Source of the DNA: Streptomyces sp. NBC_00878
GTDB taxonomy: Bacteria; Actinomycetota; Actinomycetes; Streptomycetales; Streptomycetaceae
Reading direction: 5' to 3'
NCBI RefSeq assembly: GCF_026341515.1
Contig: NZ_JAPEOK010000001.1
Coordinates: 5,456,001-5,520,000, forward strand
DNA length: 64,000 nucleotides
A model generated the notes under the pieces. It saw only the letters and a list, made by a program, of their open reading frames with translations. It was not told the DNA's origin and made no database searches. This document shows, in pieces, positions 50,439 to 60,118 of the stretch. Numbering within the stretch: position 1 is the first letter of the stretch; each line of letters starts with the position of its first letter. The position numbers and the translations under genes are program-made.

Positions 50439-51286
50439 AGTTCCTTGGTCAGTCTGCGGATGAAGTCACGAGACCGTTCGGGTTCGAGTGACACTGCCTC
50501 CACTTTACGGAAGAGCGTTCGAAAGGCGCCGAGTTGTGCTTCGGAATCAATGAAGGCCGTGCCGTGGGCTGTATCGCGAAGCGCCGTATCCAGTTTGGGT
50601 ACGGCGCCACCCGCGTACGTCATTGAGCTCCAGGCTCCGCCGAAGTCGTCCAGGTCAAAAGGGATGACGCGCACGGTGATGTGATCCGCTTCGGAGAGTT
50701 CCAGGATGCGGGTGAGCTGAGTTCGTGCGGCGGTTCGGTTGCCGACTCTGATGCGGAGAGCGGCCTCGTGGATCACTGCTTCGTAGGGGATGGGCGTGGG
50801 GCCAGTGATGATCACCTTGCGATCCATGCGGTGGGTCACGCGCAACCCCAGGTCGTTGTGGGGGAGTTCGGGAACGCGGTACGAGAAGAGGCCGCGAGCG
50901 TAATCCTCCGTCTGGAAGAGGCCGGGGACGTGCAGGAACTCGACATCGAACCGGTAGGTGGCGTGGTGCTCCAACTCGGCGATGTCCAGGAATGAAACCG
51001 GCAATATGCCCTGGTACTTCTCCCACCAGCCGCGCGTCCGGTCGGTTGCCATCGCTACCAGCGCCTCGATCAACTCCTCGTCGGTGCAGGCGTAGTTGGC
51101 GGCAAGCCGACGAACAGTGTTCTCGCTCATGCCCACGACCCCGGACTCGATCTGACTCAACCGTGCCGAGTCCGTTCCCAGAGCCGCGGCGGCCTCGCGT
51201 CCCTTGAGCCCTGCGGCCTCACGCAGCCTCTGCAATTCGGCGCCGAGACGCATCTGGCGCGCGGTGGGTTGCCGCCTCCGAGCCAT
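50435..51286 (-). CDS. XRE-family regulator with DUF5753 (locus 2)
   Basis: 283 residues. The helix-turn-helix is ELQRLREAAGLKGREAAAAL then GTDSARLSQIESGVVGMSEN (about 18-60). DUF5753 marks are WWEKYQG, ELEHHATYRFDVEF, HVPGLFQTEDYARG, AVIHEAALRIRVGN and VRVIPFDLDDFGG. It is divergent from an ATP-binding gene. The shared gap has a perfect palindrome at 51358-51375, a probable autoregulatory operator. Confidence 0.92.
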   Translation of the reverse strand: MARRRQPTARQMRLGAELQRLREAAGLKGREAAAALGTDSARLSQIESGVVGMSENTVRRLAANYACTDEELIEALVAMATDRTRGWWEKYQGILPVSFLDIAELEHHATYRFDVEFLHVPGLFQTEDYARGLFSYRVPELPHNDLGLRVTHRMDRKVIITGPTPIPYEAVIHEAALRIRVGNRTAARTQLTRILELSEADHITVRVIPFDLDDFGGAWSSMTYAGGAVPKLDTALRDTAHGTAFIDSEAQLGAFRTLFRKVEAVSLEPERSRDFIRRLTKEL

Positions 51287-51351
51287 GGGTTTCTCCTCGT
51301 CTCAACGGCCTTGGAAGGGTGCCTCGTTCGGGGGCAGATTACGACAGCAGG

Positions 51352-51381
51352 TTGCGTGAGACCAATTTTGGTCTCTACTGT
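51352..51381 (+). promoter_or_regulatory. Promoter with perfect palindrome filling the spacer (locus 2)
   Basis: TTGCGT (51352-51357) and TACTGT (51376-51381) flank exactly 18 bases, and those 18 bases are the palindrome GAGACCAATTTTGGTCTC (8-bp arms, 2-base centre). The same -35/-10 and spacing recur at 16701-16730. A repressor bound here would block polymerase directly. Confidence 0.68.
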
Positions 51382-51522
51382 CGGTGATGCGACGCACACG
51401 TTGCGGAACTTCGGGACCTCCGGAAGCGCACCACTCCGTCCTGCCATGACGGCCGTGACACAGCCACCGCCCGCCACCCGCAGCAGACCTCCAACTCCCC
51501 ACACCTGAACCGGAGTTCACGC

Positions 51523-51939
51523 ATGCCGCAAAACGCCACCGAACCCTGGGAATACACGCTCGACATCCCCCACGACCCCCGCGCGGTGACGGTCTGCCGC
51601 CGAACCCTCCGCCTCATCCTCACGATCCACGGCCTGATCCGCCTCACGGACGTCGCCGAACTCCTCGCAACAGAGCTGATCTCCAACGCCGTACGCCACA
51701 CAAAGGGCCCCGCCGCCCTACGCCTCCGCTGGCGCGACGGAGTCCTCCGTATCGGAGCGTGGGACGCGAACCCCGAACCCCCCGACCCCGCACCGGCGTT
51801 GGACCAGACCTCCCTGGACTCGGAAACGGGCCGAGGCCTGACCCTCGTCCAGGCCTGCGCCGACGTCTGGGGCTGGCACCCGCTGGCCAGAGGCACTGAC
51901 AGGGGCAAGTACGTGTGGTGTGACCTTGGCGCCGCGTAG
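51523..51939 (+). CDS. ATP-binding protein (HATPase_c, locus 2)
   Basis: 138 residues, RsbW-like HATPase: N box LLATELISNAVRHTKGP, D box LRIGAWDANPEPP, G box TGRGLTLVQACAD. It forms the third member of the ATP-binding / XRE / DUF397 locus. A kinase or anti-sigma role is inferred. Confidence 0.86.
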   Translation: MPQNATEPWEYTLDIPHDPRAVTVCRRTLRLILTIHGLIRLTDVAELLATELISNAVRHTKGPAALRLRWRDGVLRIGAWDANPEPPDPAPALDQTSLDSETGRGLTLVQACADVWGWHPLARGTDRGKYVWCDLGAA

Positions 51940-51973
51940 CGCGTTGATCACGCCGACAAAGAAAGGAGACCCG

Positions 51974-52870
51974 ATGGTCAGCTCGTCGCACGAGGCCCTG
52001 CACCGGATCTTCCAGAAGGATCCCGCGCTGCTCACCCGCACACTTCAACGCGTACTGCACATCCCGTTCCCCGAACCCAGGGATATCGCGATCCTGAACG
52101 CGGACCTCACGGAGATCGAGCCCGTCGAACGGCGGGTGGACACCCTGTTACGGGTGGAGACGGACGTGGGGACATACCTCCTGGTCGTCGAGGCACAGGG
52201 GAAGGTGGACGAGGGAAAGCGAGGCAGCTGGGCCTACTACCTCTCGTACCTGTACGCGAAGTACCGCTGCGAGCCGATCCTGATCGTGCTGACCCAGACC
52301 AGTGCCACAGCTCGCTGGGCGGCTCGGCCCATCCGGTTCGGGCTGCCCGTCTGGAACTCGCTCACCCTGCGGCCGTTGGTTCTGGGCCCGGACAATGTGC
52401 CGCTGATCACGGACGAACGCGAGGCCGCACAGGACGTGCCGCTCGCCGCGTTCTCGGCGATGACACATGGCAGGGGCCCGCAGTCCGCAGCCATACTGGA
52501 GAGCCTGGCAGCCGCTCTGCGGACCATCGACCCCGACACCGCGGCGGTCCTCGCGCAGTTCACCGAGTCATGCCTGGTCGACCCCCAGGCGCAGCAGATC
52601 TGGAGGGACCTGATGACGGCGATCAACTACTTCTTCCGGCACGAGGTTGCCGAGAAGGTGCGGGAGGAAGGACGTGAGGAAGGGCGCGAAGAGGGACGCA
52701 TCGAGGACCGCGCCGAGATGACCTTGAACATCCTTCAGTGGCGAGGCATCGAGGTCCCGGACTCGGTACGCGTGCGCGTTCGCACGTGCACGGACCTCGA
52801 CGAACTCGAACTCTGGGCGCAGCGAGCGGTGCACGCGACCGAGGCGGCGCAGCTCTTCACTGAGAGCTGA
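51974..52870 (+). CDS. Rpn-like nuclease/putative transposase (PD-(D/E)XK fold), contains TTA codon
   Basis: 298 residues. The N-terminal half has the Rpn/PD-(D/E)XK pattern: FPEPRDIAILNADLTEIEPV, then RVETDVGTYLLVVEAQGKVD, with Asp and ExQ catalytic-type residues, and YLYAKYRCEPILIVLT. The C-terminal half is helical with a charged EEGREEGREEGR repeat (about 235-246), as in Rpn proteins. These promote RecA-independent recombination or act as phage-defence-like nucleases. The TTA leucine codon 59 (52148-52150) makes translation dependent on bldA tRNA. GGAG precedes ATG 51974. Confidence 0.83.
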   Translation: MVSSSHEALHRIFQKDPALLTRTLQRVLHIPFPEPRDIAILNADLTEIEPVERRVDTLLRVETDVGTYLLVVEAQGKVDEGKRGSWAYYLSYLYAKYRCEPILIVLTQTSATARWAARPIRFGLPVWNSLTLRPLVLGPDNVPLITDEREAAQDVPLAAFSAMTHGRGPQSAAILESLAAALRTIDPDTAAVLAQFTESCLVDPQAQQIWRDLMTAINYFFRHEVAEKVREEGREEGREEGRIEDRAEMTLNILQWRGIEVPDSVRVRVRTCTDLDELELWAQRAVHATEAAQLFTES

Positions 52871-52889
52871 CGGCAACGTCGGCCTGTGT

Positions 52890-52942
52890 GGGTCCGTAGC
52901 GGACCCGGTCGCCCGGTCCGTTCGGCGGGCGGGCGGGCGGGC
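52890..52942 (+). terminator. Short hairpin and G-quadruplex-like run
   Basis: GGGTCCG-TAG-CGGACCC (52890-52906) is a possible terminator for the nuclease gene. Four GGGC units follow at 52927-52942, a potential G-quadruplex on the plus strand. Confidence 0.55.
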
Positions 52943-53064
52943 GAGGGCGTTCTGGCGTCGGCTCGGGAACACCCGGTCCGTTCTGGTCGTTCTTGTGTAC
53001 GAGTCGGCCCCGGCCTCCATGCGTGGTGGCCGGTCCCGAGACACGGCTGTCGATCCTGGGTGCC

Positions 53065-53784
53065 ATGTCCCGTTCCCGAGTAGTTTCCGGCGCGCTCGCA
53101 GGCGCTGTCGTCGTGCTGCTCCTGGTGCTGCCGGGCTGTTCCAGCGAGACCGTGTCCACGGACACCTCTGTCAAGCCTCCGCGGGACTCCTCCGGGACGG
53201 CCCAGGTACCGACGGCTCCCGTCACTCCGGCCCCGGACACGTCCTCCGCCAGCCCGGCTCCATCGGAGAGCGACAGCCGGACCAGGACCGCCCTGCTCGC
53301 CATTCCGGCGATCGGGCTCAAGGAGCTGCGCGTCGTGCCGTACGAGGGGACGACCGACGACTGGCCGGGCACGCGGATACAGAACCGTGGCGTCGGGGCC
53401 AGCCCGTACGGGAGTCGTGGTGGGGTCGGGCCCGGTGAGGTCGGGAACTATCTCGTCACGGCCCACCGTCTGTCCGCCGACGGCCCGCTGCGCGACCTTC
53501 CGGCCCTCGACGAGGGCGACTCGGTCGTCGTCACGTCCGGCGGCACGGTGTACGAGTACGAGATCACCGGCACCAGGGAGACCTCCTTCCGCTCCGAGCG
53601 CTCACTCGCCGAGCAGCGGGCGGCGGTTCCGGGCTTCCCGGGCAGGACCCCCACCCAGGCCATGATCACCATCTCCACGTGCGCGACCCCCGAGGACAAC
53701 GCGGCCGGAAACTTCTGGCGCGACGACCGGGGCAACCCCGAACACCGCATCGACAAGATCGGCGTACTGACGTCGACGACGTAG
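53065..53784 (+). CDS. Class E-type sortase
   Basis: 239 residues. The N-terminal hydrophobic segment VVSGALAGAVVVLLLVLPGC is a signal anchor or lipobox, followed by a Pro/Thr/Ser linker. The sortase fold has the catalytic His in YLVTAHRLS, Cys in TISTCATPE and Arg in NPEHRIDKI. It cleaves a sorting signal (LAXTG-type in class E) and joins proteins to the wall. Its substrates are not in the window; the ATG at 53065 is the first plausible start. Confidence 0.87.
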   Translation: MSRSRVVSGALAGAVVVLLLVLPGCSSETVSTDTSVKPPRDSSGTAQVPTAPVTPAPDTSSASPAPSESDSRTRTALLAIPAIGLKELRVVPYEGTTDDWPGTRIQNRGVGASPYGSRGGVGPGEVGNYLVTAHRLSADGPLRDLPALDEGDSVVVTSGGTVYEYEITGTRETSFRSERSLAEQRAAVPGFPGRTPTQAMITISTCATPEDNAAGNFWRDDRGNPEHRIDKIGVLTSTT

Positions 53785-53791
53785 GAGGCGG

Positions 53792-55525
53792 TTACTCCGG
53801 GGCGCTGCCGAAGCGCTCCTTGTACGACTCCACGTCCTCGTCCGTGATCTTGGCGAAGAGGACCGGGGGGACCGTGAAGGGGGTGCCCGCGGGGAGGAAG
53901 GTCAGGGACTTGGCCCCGTCCGCCGTCACCCAGGTCGCCGTGTCGTTCGGCAGGGTGAAGGCTGCGCGCATCGCCTTGGACGAGGCCGGGATGAAGGGCT
54001 CCGAGACCACCGCGTAGAGGTGGATGAGGTTCATCGCCGTGCGGAGGGTGAGGGCCGCGCCGTCCGGGTTGGTCTTGATCTCCAGCCAGGGGGCCTTCTC
54101 CTCCAGGTAGGAGTTGCCGGCCGACCACAGGGCGCGCAGGGCGGTCGCCGCCTTGCGGAACTGGAGGGCCTCCATCTGGGTCTCGTACTCCGAGAGAAGG
54201 GCGGCGATCTCCTCGCCCAGCTTCGTCTCGGGGCCGCCCGCCTCCGCGCCCGCCGGGACCTCCTCGCCGAAGCGCTTCTTCGAGAAGGAGAGGACTCGGT
54301 TGACGAAGTTCCCGAGGGTGTCCGCCAGGTCCTTGTTCACCGTGGCCGTGAAGTGCTCCCAGGTGAAGGACGAGTCGTCGGACTCCGGGGCGTTGGCGAT
54401 CAGGAAGTAGCGCCAGTAGTCGGCGGGGAGGATCTCCAGGGCGTGGTCGGTGAAGACGCCGCGCTTCTGGGACGTGGAGAACTTTCCGCCGTAGTACGTC
54501 AGCCAGTTGAAGGCCTTGACGTAGTCGACCTTCTTCCACGGTTCGCGGACGCCCAGCTCCGTGGCGGGGAACATCACCGTGTGGAAGGGGACGTTGTCCT
54601 TCGCCATGAACTCCGTGTAGCGGACCGGGTTCTCGCCGGCGTCCGCCTCGTACCACCAGGACTTCCAGTCGCGGTTCTCCGGGTCCTTGTCCGACCACTC
54701 CTTCGTCGCGCCGATGTACTCGATCGGGGCGTCGAACCAGACGTAGAAGACCTTGCCCTCGGCCGCCAGCTCCGGCCACGTGTCCGCCGGGACCGGGACG
54801 CCCCAGTCGAGGTCACGGGTGATCGCGCGGTCGTGCAGGCCTTCGTTCAGCCACTTGCGGGCGATGGAGGAGGCCAGCTGCGGCCACTCCGGAGCCTGTT
54901 CGGAGGTACGCGCCACCCACTCCTCCACCTCGTGCTGGAGCTTCGACTGGAGGAGGAAGAGGTGCTTCGTCTCCCGGACCTCCAGCTCCGTCGAACCGGA
55001 GATCGCCGAGCGGGGGTTGATCAGGTCGGTCGGGTCCAGGACGCGGGTGCAGTTCTCGCACTGGTCGCCGCGGGCCTTGTCGTAGCCGCAGTGGGGGCAG
55101 GTGCCCTCGACGTAGCGGTCCGGGAGGAAGCGGCCGTCCACCGGGGAGTACACCTGGCGGATCGCCCGCTCTTCGATGAAGCCGTTCTCGTTCAGACGGC
55201 GGGCGAAGTGCTGGGTGATCTCGCGGTTCTGGGGGGACGAGCTGCGGCCGAAGTAGTCGAAGGCCAGCTCGAAGCCGTCGTAGACCGCCTTCTGGGCGTC
55301 GTGCGCCTGGGCGCAGAACTCGTCGACCGGGAGGCCCTGCTCCTTCGCCGCCAGTTCGGCCGGGGTGCCGTGCTCGTCCGTCGCGCAGATGTAGAGCACG
55401 TCGTGGCCGCGCTGGCGGAGGTACCTGGCGTACACGTCCGCCGGGAGCATGGACCCCACCATGTTGCCCAGGTGCTTGATCCCGTTGATGTACGGAAGGG
55501 CGCTGGTGATGAGGTGTCGAGCCAT
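53792..55525 (-). CDS. metG: Methionine--tRNA ligase
   Basis: 577 residues. HIGH-like signature [11 protein letters not shown] (about 12-22), zinc knuckle [17 protein letters not shown], and KMSKS-like KFSTSQKRG (about 335). Stem-contact and anticodon-binding helices follow. The KFSTSQ variant is, from memory, usual in actinobacterial MetRS. It charges tRNA-Met. It is convergent with the sortase gene (8-base gap). Confidence 0.95.
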   Translation of the reverse strand: MARHLITSALPYINGIKHLGNMVGSMLPADVYARYLRQRGHDVLYICATDEHGTPAELAAKEQGLPVDEFCAQAHDAQKAVYDGFELAFDYFGRSSSPQNREITQHFARRLNENGFIEERAIRQVYSPVDGRFLPDRYVEGTCPHCGYDKARGDQCENCTRVLDPTDLINPRSAISGSTELEVRETKHLFLLQSKLQHEVEEWVARTSEQAPEWPQLASSIARKWLNEGLHDRAITRDLDWGVPVPADTWPELAAEGKVFYVWFDAPIEYIGATKEWSDKDPENRDWKSWWYEADAGENPVRYTEFMAKDNVPFHTVMFPATELGVREPWKKVDYVKAFNWLTYYGGKFSTSQKRGVFTDHALEILPADYWRYFLIANAPESDDSSFTWEHFTATVNKDLADTLGNFVNRVLSFSKKRFGEEVPAGAEAGGPETKLGEEIAALLSEYETQMEALQFRKAATALRALWSAGNSYLEEKAPWLEIKTNPDGAALTLRTAMNLIHLYAVVSEPFIPASSKAMRAAFTLPNDTATWVTADGAKSLTFLPAGTPFTVPPVLFAKITDEDVESYKERFGSAPE

Positions 55526-55687
55526 TGCGGGCTGCTCCCGGGTCGTTACATGGGGTGACGGTTTTCGGTGGGTGGTGCTTCGATCGTCGACCGTCTTACG
55601 AACCTTGAAATCGTAGCCGACACGGGTGGGCCGCCCGCTCCCCCTTTTATGGGGTGGAAGCGGGCGGCCCGGTGGGTCGTGGCTGAG

Positions 55688-55753
55688 GGTTGTTCCCGTG
55701 GGTTGTTCCTGCGGGTTGTTTCTGTGGGTTGTTTCTGTGGGTTGCTTCTGTGG
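55688..55753. repeat. 14-bp tandem repeats in the metG upstream gap
   Basis: About four units of GGGTTGTTTCTGTG-like sequence lie between metG and the VWA gene. No other feature is seen in this 240-base gap. Confidence 0.7.
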
Positions 55754-55765
55754 GGCTACGTGGGT

Positions 55766-57511
55766 CTACGGGCGCCAGTTCGCCAGTACGCCCTCGTAGA
55801 TCTCCGTGTCCGTGAGCTCGCGCGGGGTCGGGCCCGCGTGGAAGAAGGCGGTGTTGTCCGTCTTGAGCTTGCGGAGGTAGTCGAAGGCCTTGTTGTCGTG
55901 CTCGCCGAACGCGATGAACGAGAAGAAGACGCCGGGGTGGTTCTTCGCCGCGTCGGCGAGGGACTGGGTGGCGGGGGTCTTGGCGTCGGGGGCGCCGTCC
56001 GTCTGGAAGATCACGAGGGCTGGGGACGTGGGGGCGTCCGACTTCTCGTGGTGGGTGAGGACTTCCTGTACGGCGGCGTGGTAGCTCGTACGTCCCATGC
56101 GGCCGAGGCCGGCGTGGAGTTCGTCGATCTTGTTCTCGTGGTCGGCGAGGGCGAGTTCGCCGGTGCCGTCCAGTTCGGTGGAGAAGAAGACGACGTGGAC
56201 CGTGGTGTCGGGGTCCAGGTGGGCCGCGAGGGCGAGGGTCTGCTCGCCGAGGGCCTGGGCGGAGCCGTCCTTGTAGTACGGGCGCATGGAGGCGGAGCGG
56301 TCCAGGACGAGGTAGACCTTGGCTCGGGTGCCGGTGAGGTTGTGCTTTTCGAGGGTGGAGGTGGCGGCCTTGTAGGCGGTGAGGAGGCCGGGGGCGTGGG
56401 CCTTGACCTTGGCGAGGGTGGTGGCGGGGGCCGTTTCCTCGGACTCGGCTCCGCCGATGGGCTCCGCCGGGAGGGGGGCCGGGGTGGGCTCGGCCGCGGG
56501 CTCGTCCGCCTCCGCCTGCGCCTGCGCCTGTGCCTGTGCCTGTGCCTGTGCGGTAACGAGCTCGGGCTCGGGCGTGACCTCGGCGACGACCGGCTCGGGC
56601 TCCGGTGCGACCTCGGCCACGACGGGCTCAGGCTCGGGCTCGACCACAGGCTCTGGCGTCGGCTCCGGCTCCGGCTCCGGTGTCACGTCAGCGGCAACAG
56701 GCTCGGGCTCGGCTTCGGCGACGGGCTCAGGCTCGACCACCGGCTCGGCCTCGACGACCGGCTCGGACTCGGCCTCGGGCGCGGTCTCGGCCTTCGGCTC
56801 GGCTTCGACCAGGGGCTCGGCCTTGGCCTTGGCCTCCGGCTCTGCCTCCGCGACGGGCTCGGGCTTCACCTCGGGCTCGGGCTCGACGACCGGCTCGGCT
56901 TCGACCACGGGCTCGGCCTTGGCTTCCACGACCGGCTCGGCTTCGACGACCGGCTCAGCCTTGGTCTCGACGACCGGCTCAGCCTTGGTCTCGACCACCG
57001 GCTCAGCCTTGGTCTCGACGACCGGCTCAGCCTCGATCACCGGCTCAGCCTTCGCCTCCACCACAGGCTCGGCCTCCACGACCGGCTCAGCCTTGGCCAC
57101 CGGCTCGGCCACCGGCTCGGCCGTCGCCTCGGCAACCGGCTCGGCCTCGATTTCCCGTTCGGCCGTCGGCGACGACTGCTTGGGGACCGTCACATTGTCG
57201 AAGGCCGCCGACACCAGGTCTTCCACCGCTGATGCCTTTGACGCCGTTGACGTTGGTGACGCCTTTGACGTTGTTGATGCCTTGGGCTCGGTGGTGGGGG
57301 CCGGTACCGAGACCTCCGGCTGGGTCGGCCGAGTCGGCTGAGCCGGTTCGGTCGACGGGCTCGGCTCAGTTGCCGTAGGCACCGGCTCGGGAGCCGTCTC
57401 CTGTCGGGCCGCCGGCACGCTCGGCTCGGCGGCAGGGGTGGCGGCAGCAGCGGCAGCGTCCCCCTTGCGTGACTTTCCGAACGCATTCCGCAGGCGGGTG
57501 AGAATGCCCAT
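55766..57511 (-). CDS. VWA-domain protein with long Glu/Pro/Ala/Val repeat region
   Basis: 581 residues. A short basic N-terminus ([17 protein letters not shown]) is followed by a low-complexity region of about 330 residues built from [14 protein letters not shown] and EPEPVA units, with an AQAQAQ run. The VWA domain (about 395-575) has the MIDAS motif [10 protein letters not shown] and resembles TerF-type proteins of tellurite-resistance systems, here without other ter genes. The charged linker is probably an extended spacer. ATG 57511 follows AAGGG; ATG 57529 is possible. Confidence 0.86.
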   Translation of the reverse strand: MGILTRLRNAFGKSRKGDAAAAAATPAAEPSVPAARQETAPEPVPTATEPSPSTEPAQPTRPTQPEVSVPAPTTEPKASTTSKASPTSTASKASAVEDLVSAAFDNVTVPKQSSPTAEREIEAEPVAEATAEPVAEPVAKAEPVVEAEPVVEAKAEPVIEAEPVVETKAEPVVETKAEPVVETKAEPVVEAEPVVEAKAEPVVEAEPVVEPEPEVKPEPVAEAEPEAKAKAEPLVEAEPKAETAPEAESEPVVEAEPVVEPEPVAEAEPEPVAADVTPEPEPEPTPEPVVEPEPEPVVAEVAPEPEPVVAEVTPEPELVTAQAQAQAQAQAQAEADEPAAEPTPAPLPAEPIGGAESEETAPATTLAKVKAHAPGLLTAYKAATSTLEKHNLTGTRAKVYLVLDRSASMRPYYKDGSAQALGEQTLALAAHLDPDTTVHVVFFSTELDGTGELALADHENKIDELHAGLGRMGRTSYHAAVQEVLTHHEKSDAPTSPALVIFQTDGAPDAKTPATQSLADAAKNHPGVFFSFIAFGEHDNKAFDYLRKLKTDNTAFFHAGPTPRELTDTEIYEGVLANWRP

Positions 57512-57672
57512 GTGCGCAACCCTTCGCATGAGTTGGTTCCGTCAATCCCTGGCCAGGACGGACACGTAAGGTTAGCCGCCGGATTTGGAGATCTTGGGCA
57601 GGGTCGATTAAGCCCGTCAACTTAGGTTTCCCTTACCTCCCCTTTGCCTCGACTCCCCTGCGGACGTCCCGG

Positions 57673-57694
57673 GTTCACTCATCGTTCACCTCGC
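57673..57694 (+). promoter_or_regulatory. PHO-box-like direct repeat upstream of phoX
   Basis: GTTCACTCATC and GTTCACCTCGC are two contiguous 11-bp units matching the Streptomyces PhoP-binding pattern. A TAGCGT -10-like element follows at about 57721-57726. The gene ahead is a PhoX phosphatase, so phosphate-starvation control is expected. Confidence 0.75.
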
Positions 57695-57757
57695 GGCTGC
57701 GCCCTCGCACGCGCGTCCGCCTAGCGTCACGCCCGACACAGACATAGGGGAGGGAAC

Positions 57758-59842
57758 GTGCGCAACCTGCTGCCTCTGATCGGCTCGACCGGCTCACACC
57801 CGGGCGGTCGTTCCGAGATGACCTGCCGGTACCGCTGTGGTGACGCCTGCTTTCACCCGGCACCCAACACCAGCGCCAACGAATACGTCGGCGACGTCAT
57901 CGCCGGAGCGCTCAGCCGCCGTTCCATGATGCGCGCCGCGGCCGCGGTGACCGTGACCGCGGCGGCCGGAGGCGCGGTCGTCGGCGCCGGCGCGACCCCC
58001 GCCGCCGCCCAGCCCGCTGCCCAGCCCGCCGAAGGCGCTGCCGCCGCGTTCTCGAAGGGCAAGGCCGCGCGCGGCCTCCGCTTCACCCCCGTCGCGCCGA
58101 ACACCGCCGACGTCGTGACCGTCCCCGAGGGCTACGGCCAGAACGTGGTCGTCCGCTGGGGCGAGCCCATCCTCCGTGGTGCCCCGGCCTTCGACCCGGA
58201 CAAGCAGACCGCCAAGGCGCAGGAGGGTCAGTTCGGGTACAACTGCGACTTCCTCGCGCTGCTCCCGCTGCCGGGCGAGCGCGGTCGCCAGGTGCTCGTG
58301 GCGAACCACGAGTACACGGACGAAGTCCTGATGTTCAAGGGATACGACCCCGCCAACCCCACCCGCGAGCAGGCCGAGATCGCCTGGGCCGCCCACGGTC
58401 TGGGCGTCGTCGTGGTCGAGGAGGACCGCGGGAGCGGCAAGCTCACCGTCGTCCCCCGCCACCACCTCAACCGCCGCGTCACCGCGACCACCGAGTTCAA
58501 GGTAACCGGTCCGGCGGCCGGCTCCAGCCTCCTCAAGACCTCCGTCGACCCGACCGGCAAGAAGGTCCTCGGCACGCTCAACAACTGCGCCGGCGGCGAG
58601 ACCCCCTGGGGCACCACGCTGCACGGCGAGGAGAACTTCAACCAGTACTTCGCCAACGCCGGCCGTCCCACGGACGCGCGCTACGGCATCGGCACCGGCG
58701 CCTCCGAGCGCAAGTGGGAGCGTTTCGACAAGCGCTTCGACGTCGCCCAGGAGCCGAACGAGGTGCACCGCTTCGGCTACATCGTCGAGCTGGACCCCTA
58801 CGACCCCACCTCGACGCCCCGCAAGCGCACCGCGCTCGGCCGGTTCAAGCACGAGGGCGCGACCATCCGACTCACGGAGGACGGCCGCCCGGTCGCCTAC
58901 ACGGGTGACGACGAGCGCTTCGACTACATGTACAAGTTCGTCGGCAGCAAGCGGATGCGCCACGGCAACAGCCGCGCCGCCCGCGAGCACAACCTGACCC
59001 TCCTCGACGAGGGCACGCTGTACGTCGCCAAGCTCACCGGCGACTCCCCGGCGATCGAGATCGACGGCACCGGCAAGCTCCCCGCGGACGGCGAGTTCGA
59101 CGGCAGCGGTACGTGGATCCCGCTGGCCACCGCCACCGCCAAGGGCGCCGTGTCGCACGTCGAGGGCATGACCGCCGAGGAGGTGTACGTCTTCACGCGC
59201 CTCGCCGGTGACAAGGTCGGCGCCACGAAGATGGACCGCCCCGAGGACATCCAGCCCTCCCCGTACACCGGCAAGGTGTACGTCGCCCTGACGAACAACA
59301 CCAACCGCGGTGTCGGCTCCAACGCCAAGGTGGACGAGGCCAACCCGCGCAACGCCAACAAGCACGGGCACATCCTGGAGCTCACCGAGCGCCGCAACCG
59401 CGCCGACTCCACGACCTTCGCCTGGTCGCTGTTCCTCGTCGCGGGCGACCCGAAGGACCCTGCCACGTACTTCGCGGGCTACCCGAAGGACAAGGTCAGC
59501 CAGATCTCCTGCCCGGACAACGTGGCCTTCGACCCGCACGGCAACCTGTGGATCTCCACCGACGGTGCCCAGCTCGGGTCCCACGACGGCCTGTTCGGCG
59601 TGGCGACCAAGGGCGAACGGCGCGGTGAGCTGAAGCAGTTCCTCACCGTGCCGAAGGGCGCCGAGACCTGCGGCCCGCTCGTCCAGGACCGCCGCGTCCT
59701 CGTGTCGGTCCAGCACCCGGGCGAGATCACCGGCGCGACCGTCGAAAACCCGGCAAGCACCTGGCCCGACGGCCCCGGCAAGATCGTCCGCCCGTCGGTG
59801 GTGGCGGTCTGGCGCAAGGACGGCTGCGACATCGGCGTGTGA
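57758..59842 (+). CDS. phoX: PhoX-family alkaline phosphatase (DUF839), Tat-secreted
   Basis: 694 residues. The Tat signal SRRSMMRAAAAVTVTAAAGG (about 53-72) is preceded by a head with three Cys. The PhoX (DUF839) domain includes NCAGGETPWGTTLHGEE, YGYN-like FGYNCDFLALLPLPG, FDYMYKFVGSKRM and CPDNVAFDPHGNLWISTDGA. It hydrolyses phosphomonoesters outside the cell with Ca/Fe cofactors. The start is GTG 57758 behind AGGGGAGGG. Expected to be PhoP-controlled from the PHO-box-like repeat at 57673. Confidence 0.9.
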   Translation: MRNLLPLIGSTGSHPGGRSEMTCRYRCGDACFHPAPNTSANEYVGDVIAGALSRRSMMRAAAAVTVTAAAGGAVVGAGATPAAAQPAAQPAEGAAAAFSKGKAARGLRFTPVAPNTADVVTVPEGYGQNVVVRWGEPILRGAPAFDPDKQTAKAQEGQFGYNCDFLALLPLPGERGRQVLVANHEYTDEVLMFKGYDPANPTREQAEIAWAAHGLGVVVVEEDRGSGKLTVVPRHHLNRRVTATTEFKVTGPAAGSSLLKTSVDPTGKKVLGTLNNCAGGETPWGTTLHGEENFNQYFANAGRPTDARYGIGTGASERKWERFDKRFDVAQEPNEVHRFGYIVELDPYDPTSTPRKRTALGRFKHEGATIRLTEDGRPVAYTGDDERFDYMYKFVGSKRMRHGNSRAAREHNLTLLDEGTLYVAKLTGDSPAIEIDGTGKLPADGEFDGSGTWIPLATATAKGAVSHVEGMTAEEVYVFTRLAGDKVGATKMDRPEDIQPSPYTGKVYVALTNNTNRGVGSNAKVDEANPRNANKHGHILELTERRNRADSTTFAWSLFLVAGDPKDPATYFAGYPKDKVSQISCPDNVAFDPHGNLWISTDGAQLGSHDGLFGVATKGERRGELKQFLTVPKGAETCGPLVQDRRVLVSVQHPGEITGATVENPASTWPDGPGKIVRPSVVAVWRKDGCDIGV

Positions 59843-59855
59843 TGTGAGTTGAGTG

Positions 59856-59898
59856 AGGACGGGGGCGCCTTCTTCGGAAGGGGGCGCCCCTTCGTCCT
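59856..59898 (+). terminator. Terminator hairpin after phoX
   Basis: AGGACGGGGGCGCC pairs with GGCGCCCCTTCGTCCT with a small interior mismatch, followed by TTTGTC. Confidence 0.8.
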
Positions 59899-59934
59899 TT
59901 GTCTTTGGTCTTTCAGGGGCGGTCCTATCTGAGA

Positions 59935-60060
59935 CGGGGCACCCCCAGGCTTTTAGGGGCGCGGGGCTGTGACATTGTGCGGCTCCGCCGCGTGGGCGCG
60001 CCCAGCCCCATGTCTTTAGGGGCGCGGGGAACTGCGCGACCAGCCCCCACGGCGCCGCAC
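59935..60060. repeat. Interspersed Streptomyces hairpin repeats, two copies
   Basis: CTTTTAGGGGCGCGGGGCTG with GTGACATTGTGCGGCTCCGC, then TTAGGGGCGCGGGGAACTGC with GCGACCAGCCCCCAC, match the families at 8250-8372 and 31180-31250. They lie between convergent phoX and the LysR gene. Confidence 0.78.
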
Positions 60061-60118
60061 CCGACACACAACCCGGCGGCAGCCAACCCGCACATCACCC
60101 ACAAGCCGGCGGCAGCCA

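Noticed and set aside
54020..55558. A 512-codon plus-strand frame opposite metG
   Set aside because: Arg/Val/Leu-rich antisense shadow of a certain aminoacyl-tRNA synthetase gene.
57794..60067. A 757-codon minus-strand frame opposite phoX
   Set aside because: Antisense shadow; no domain, Gly/Val/Arg/Leu-rich, runs into dispersed repeats.
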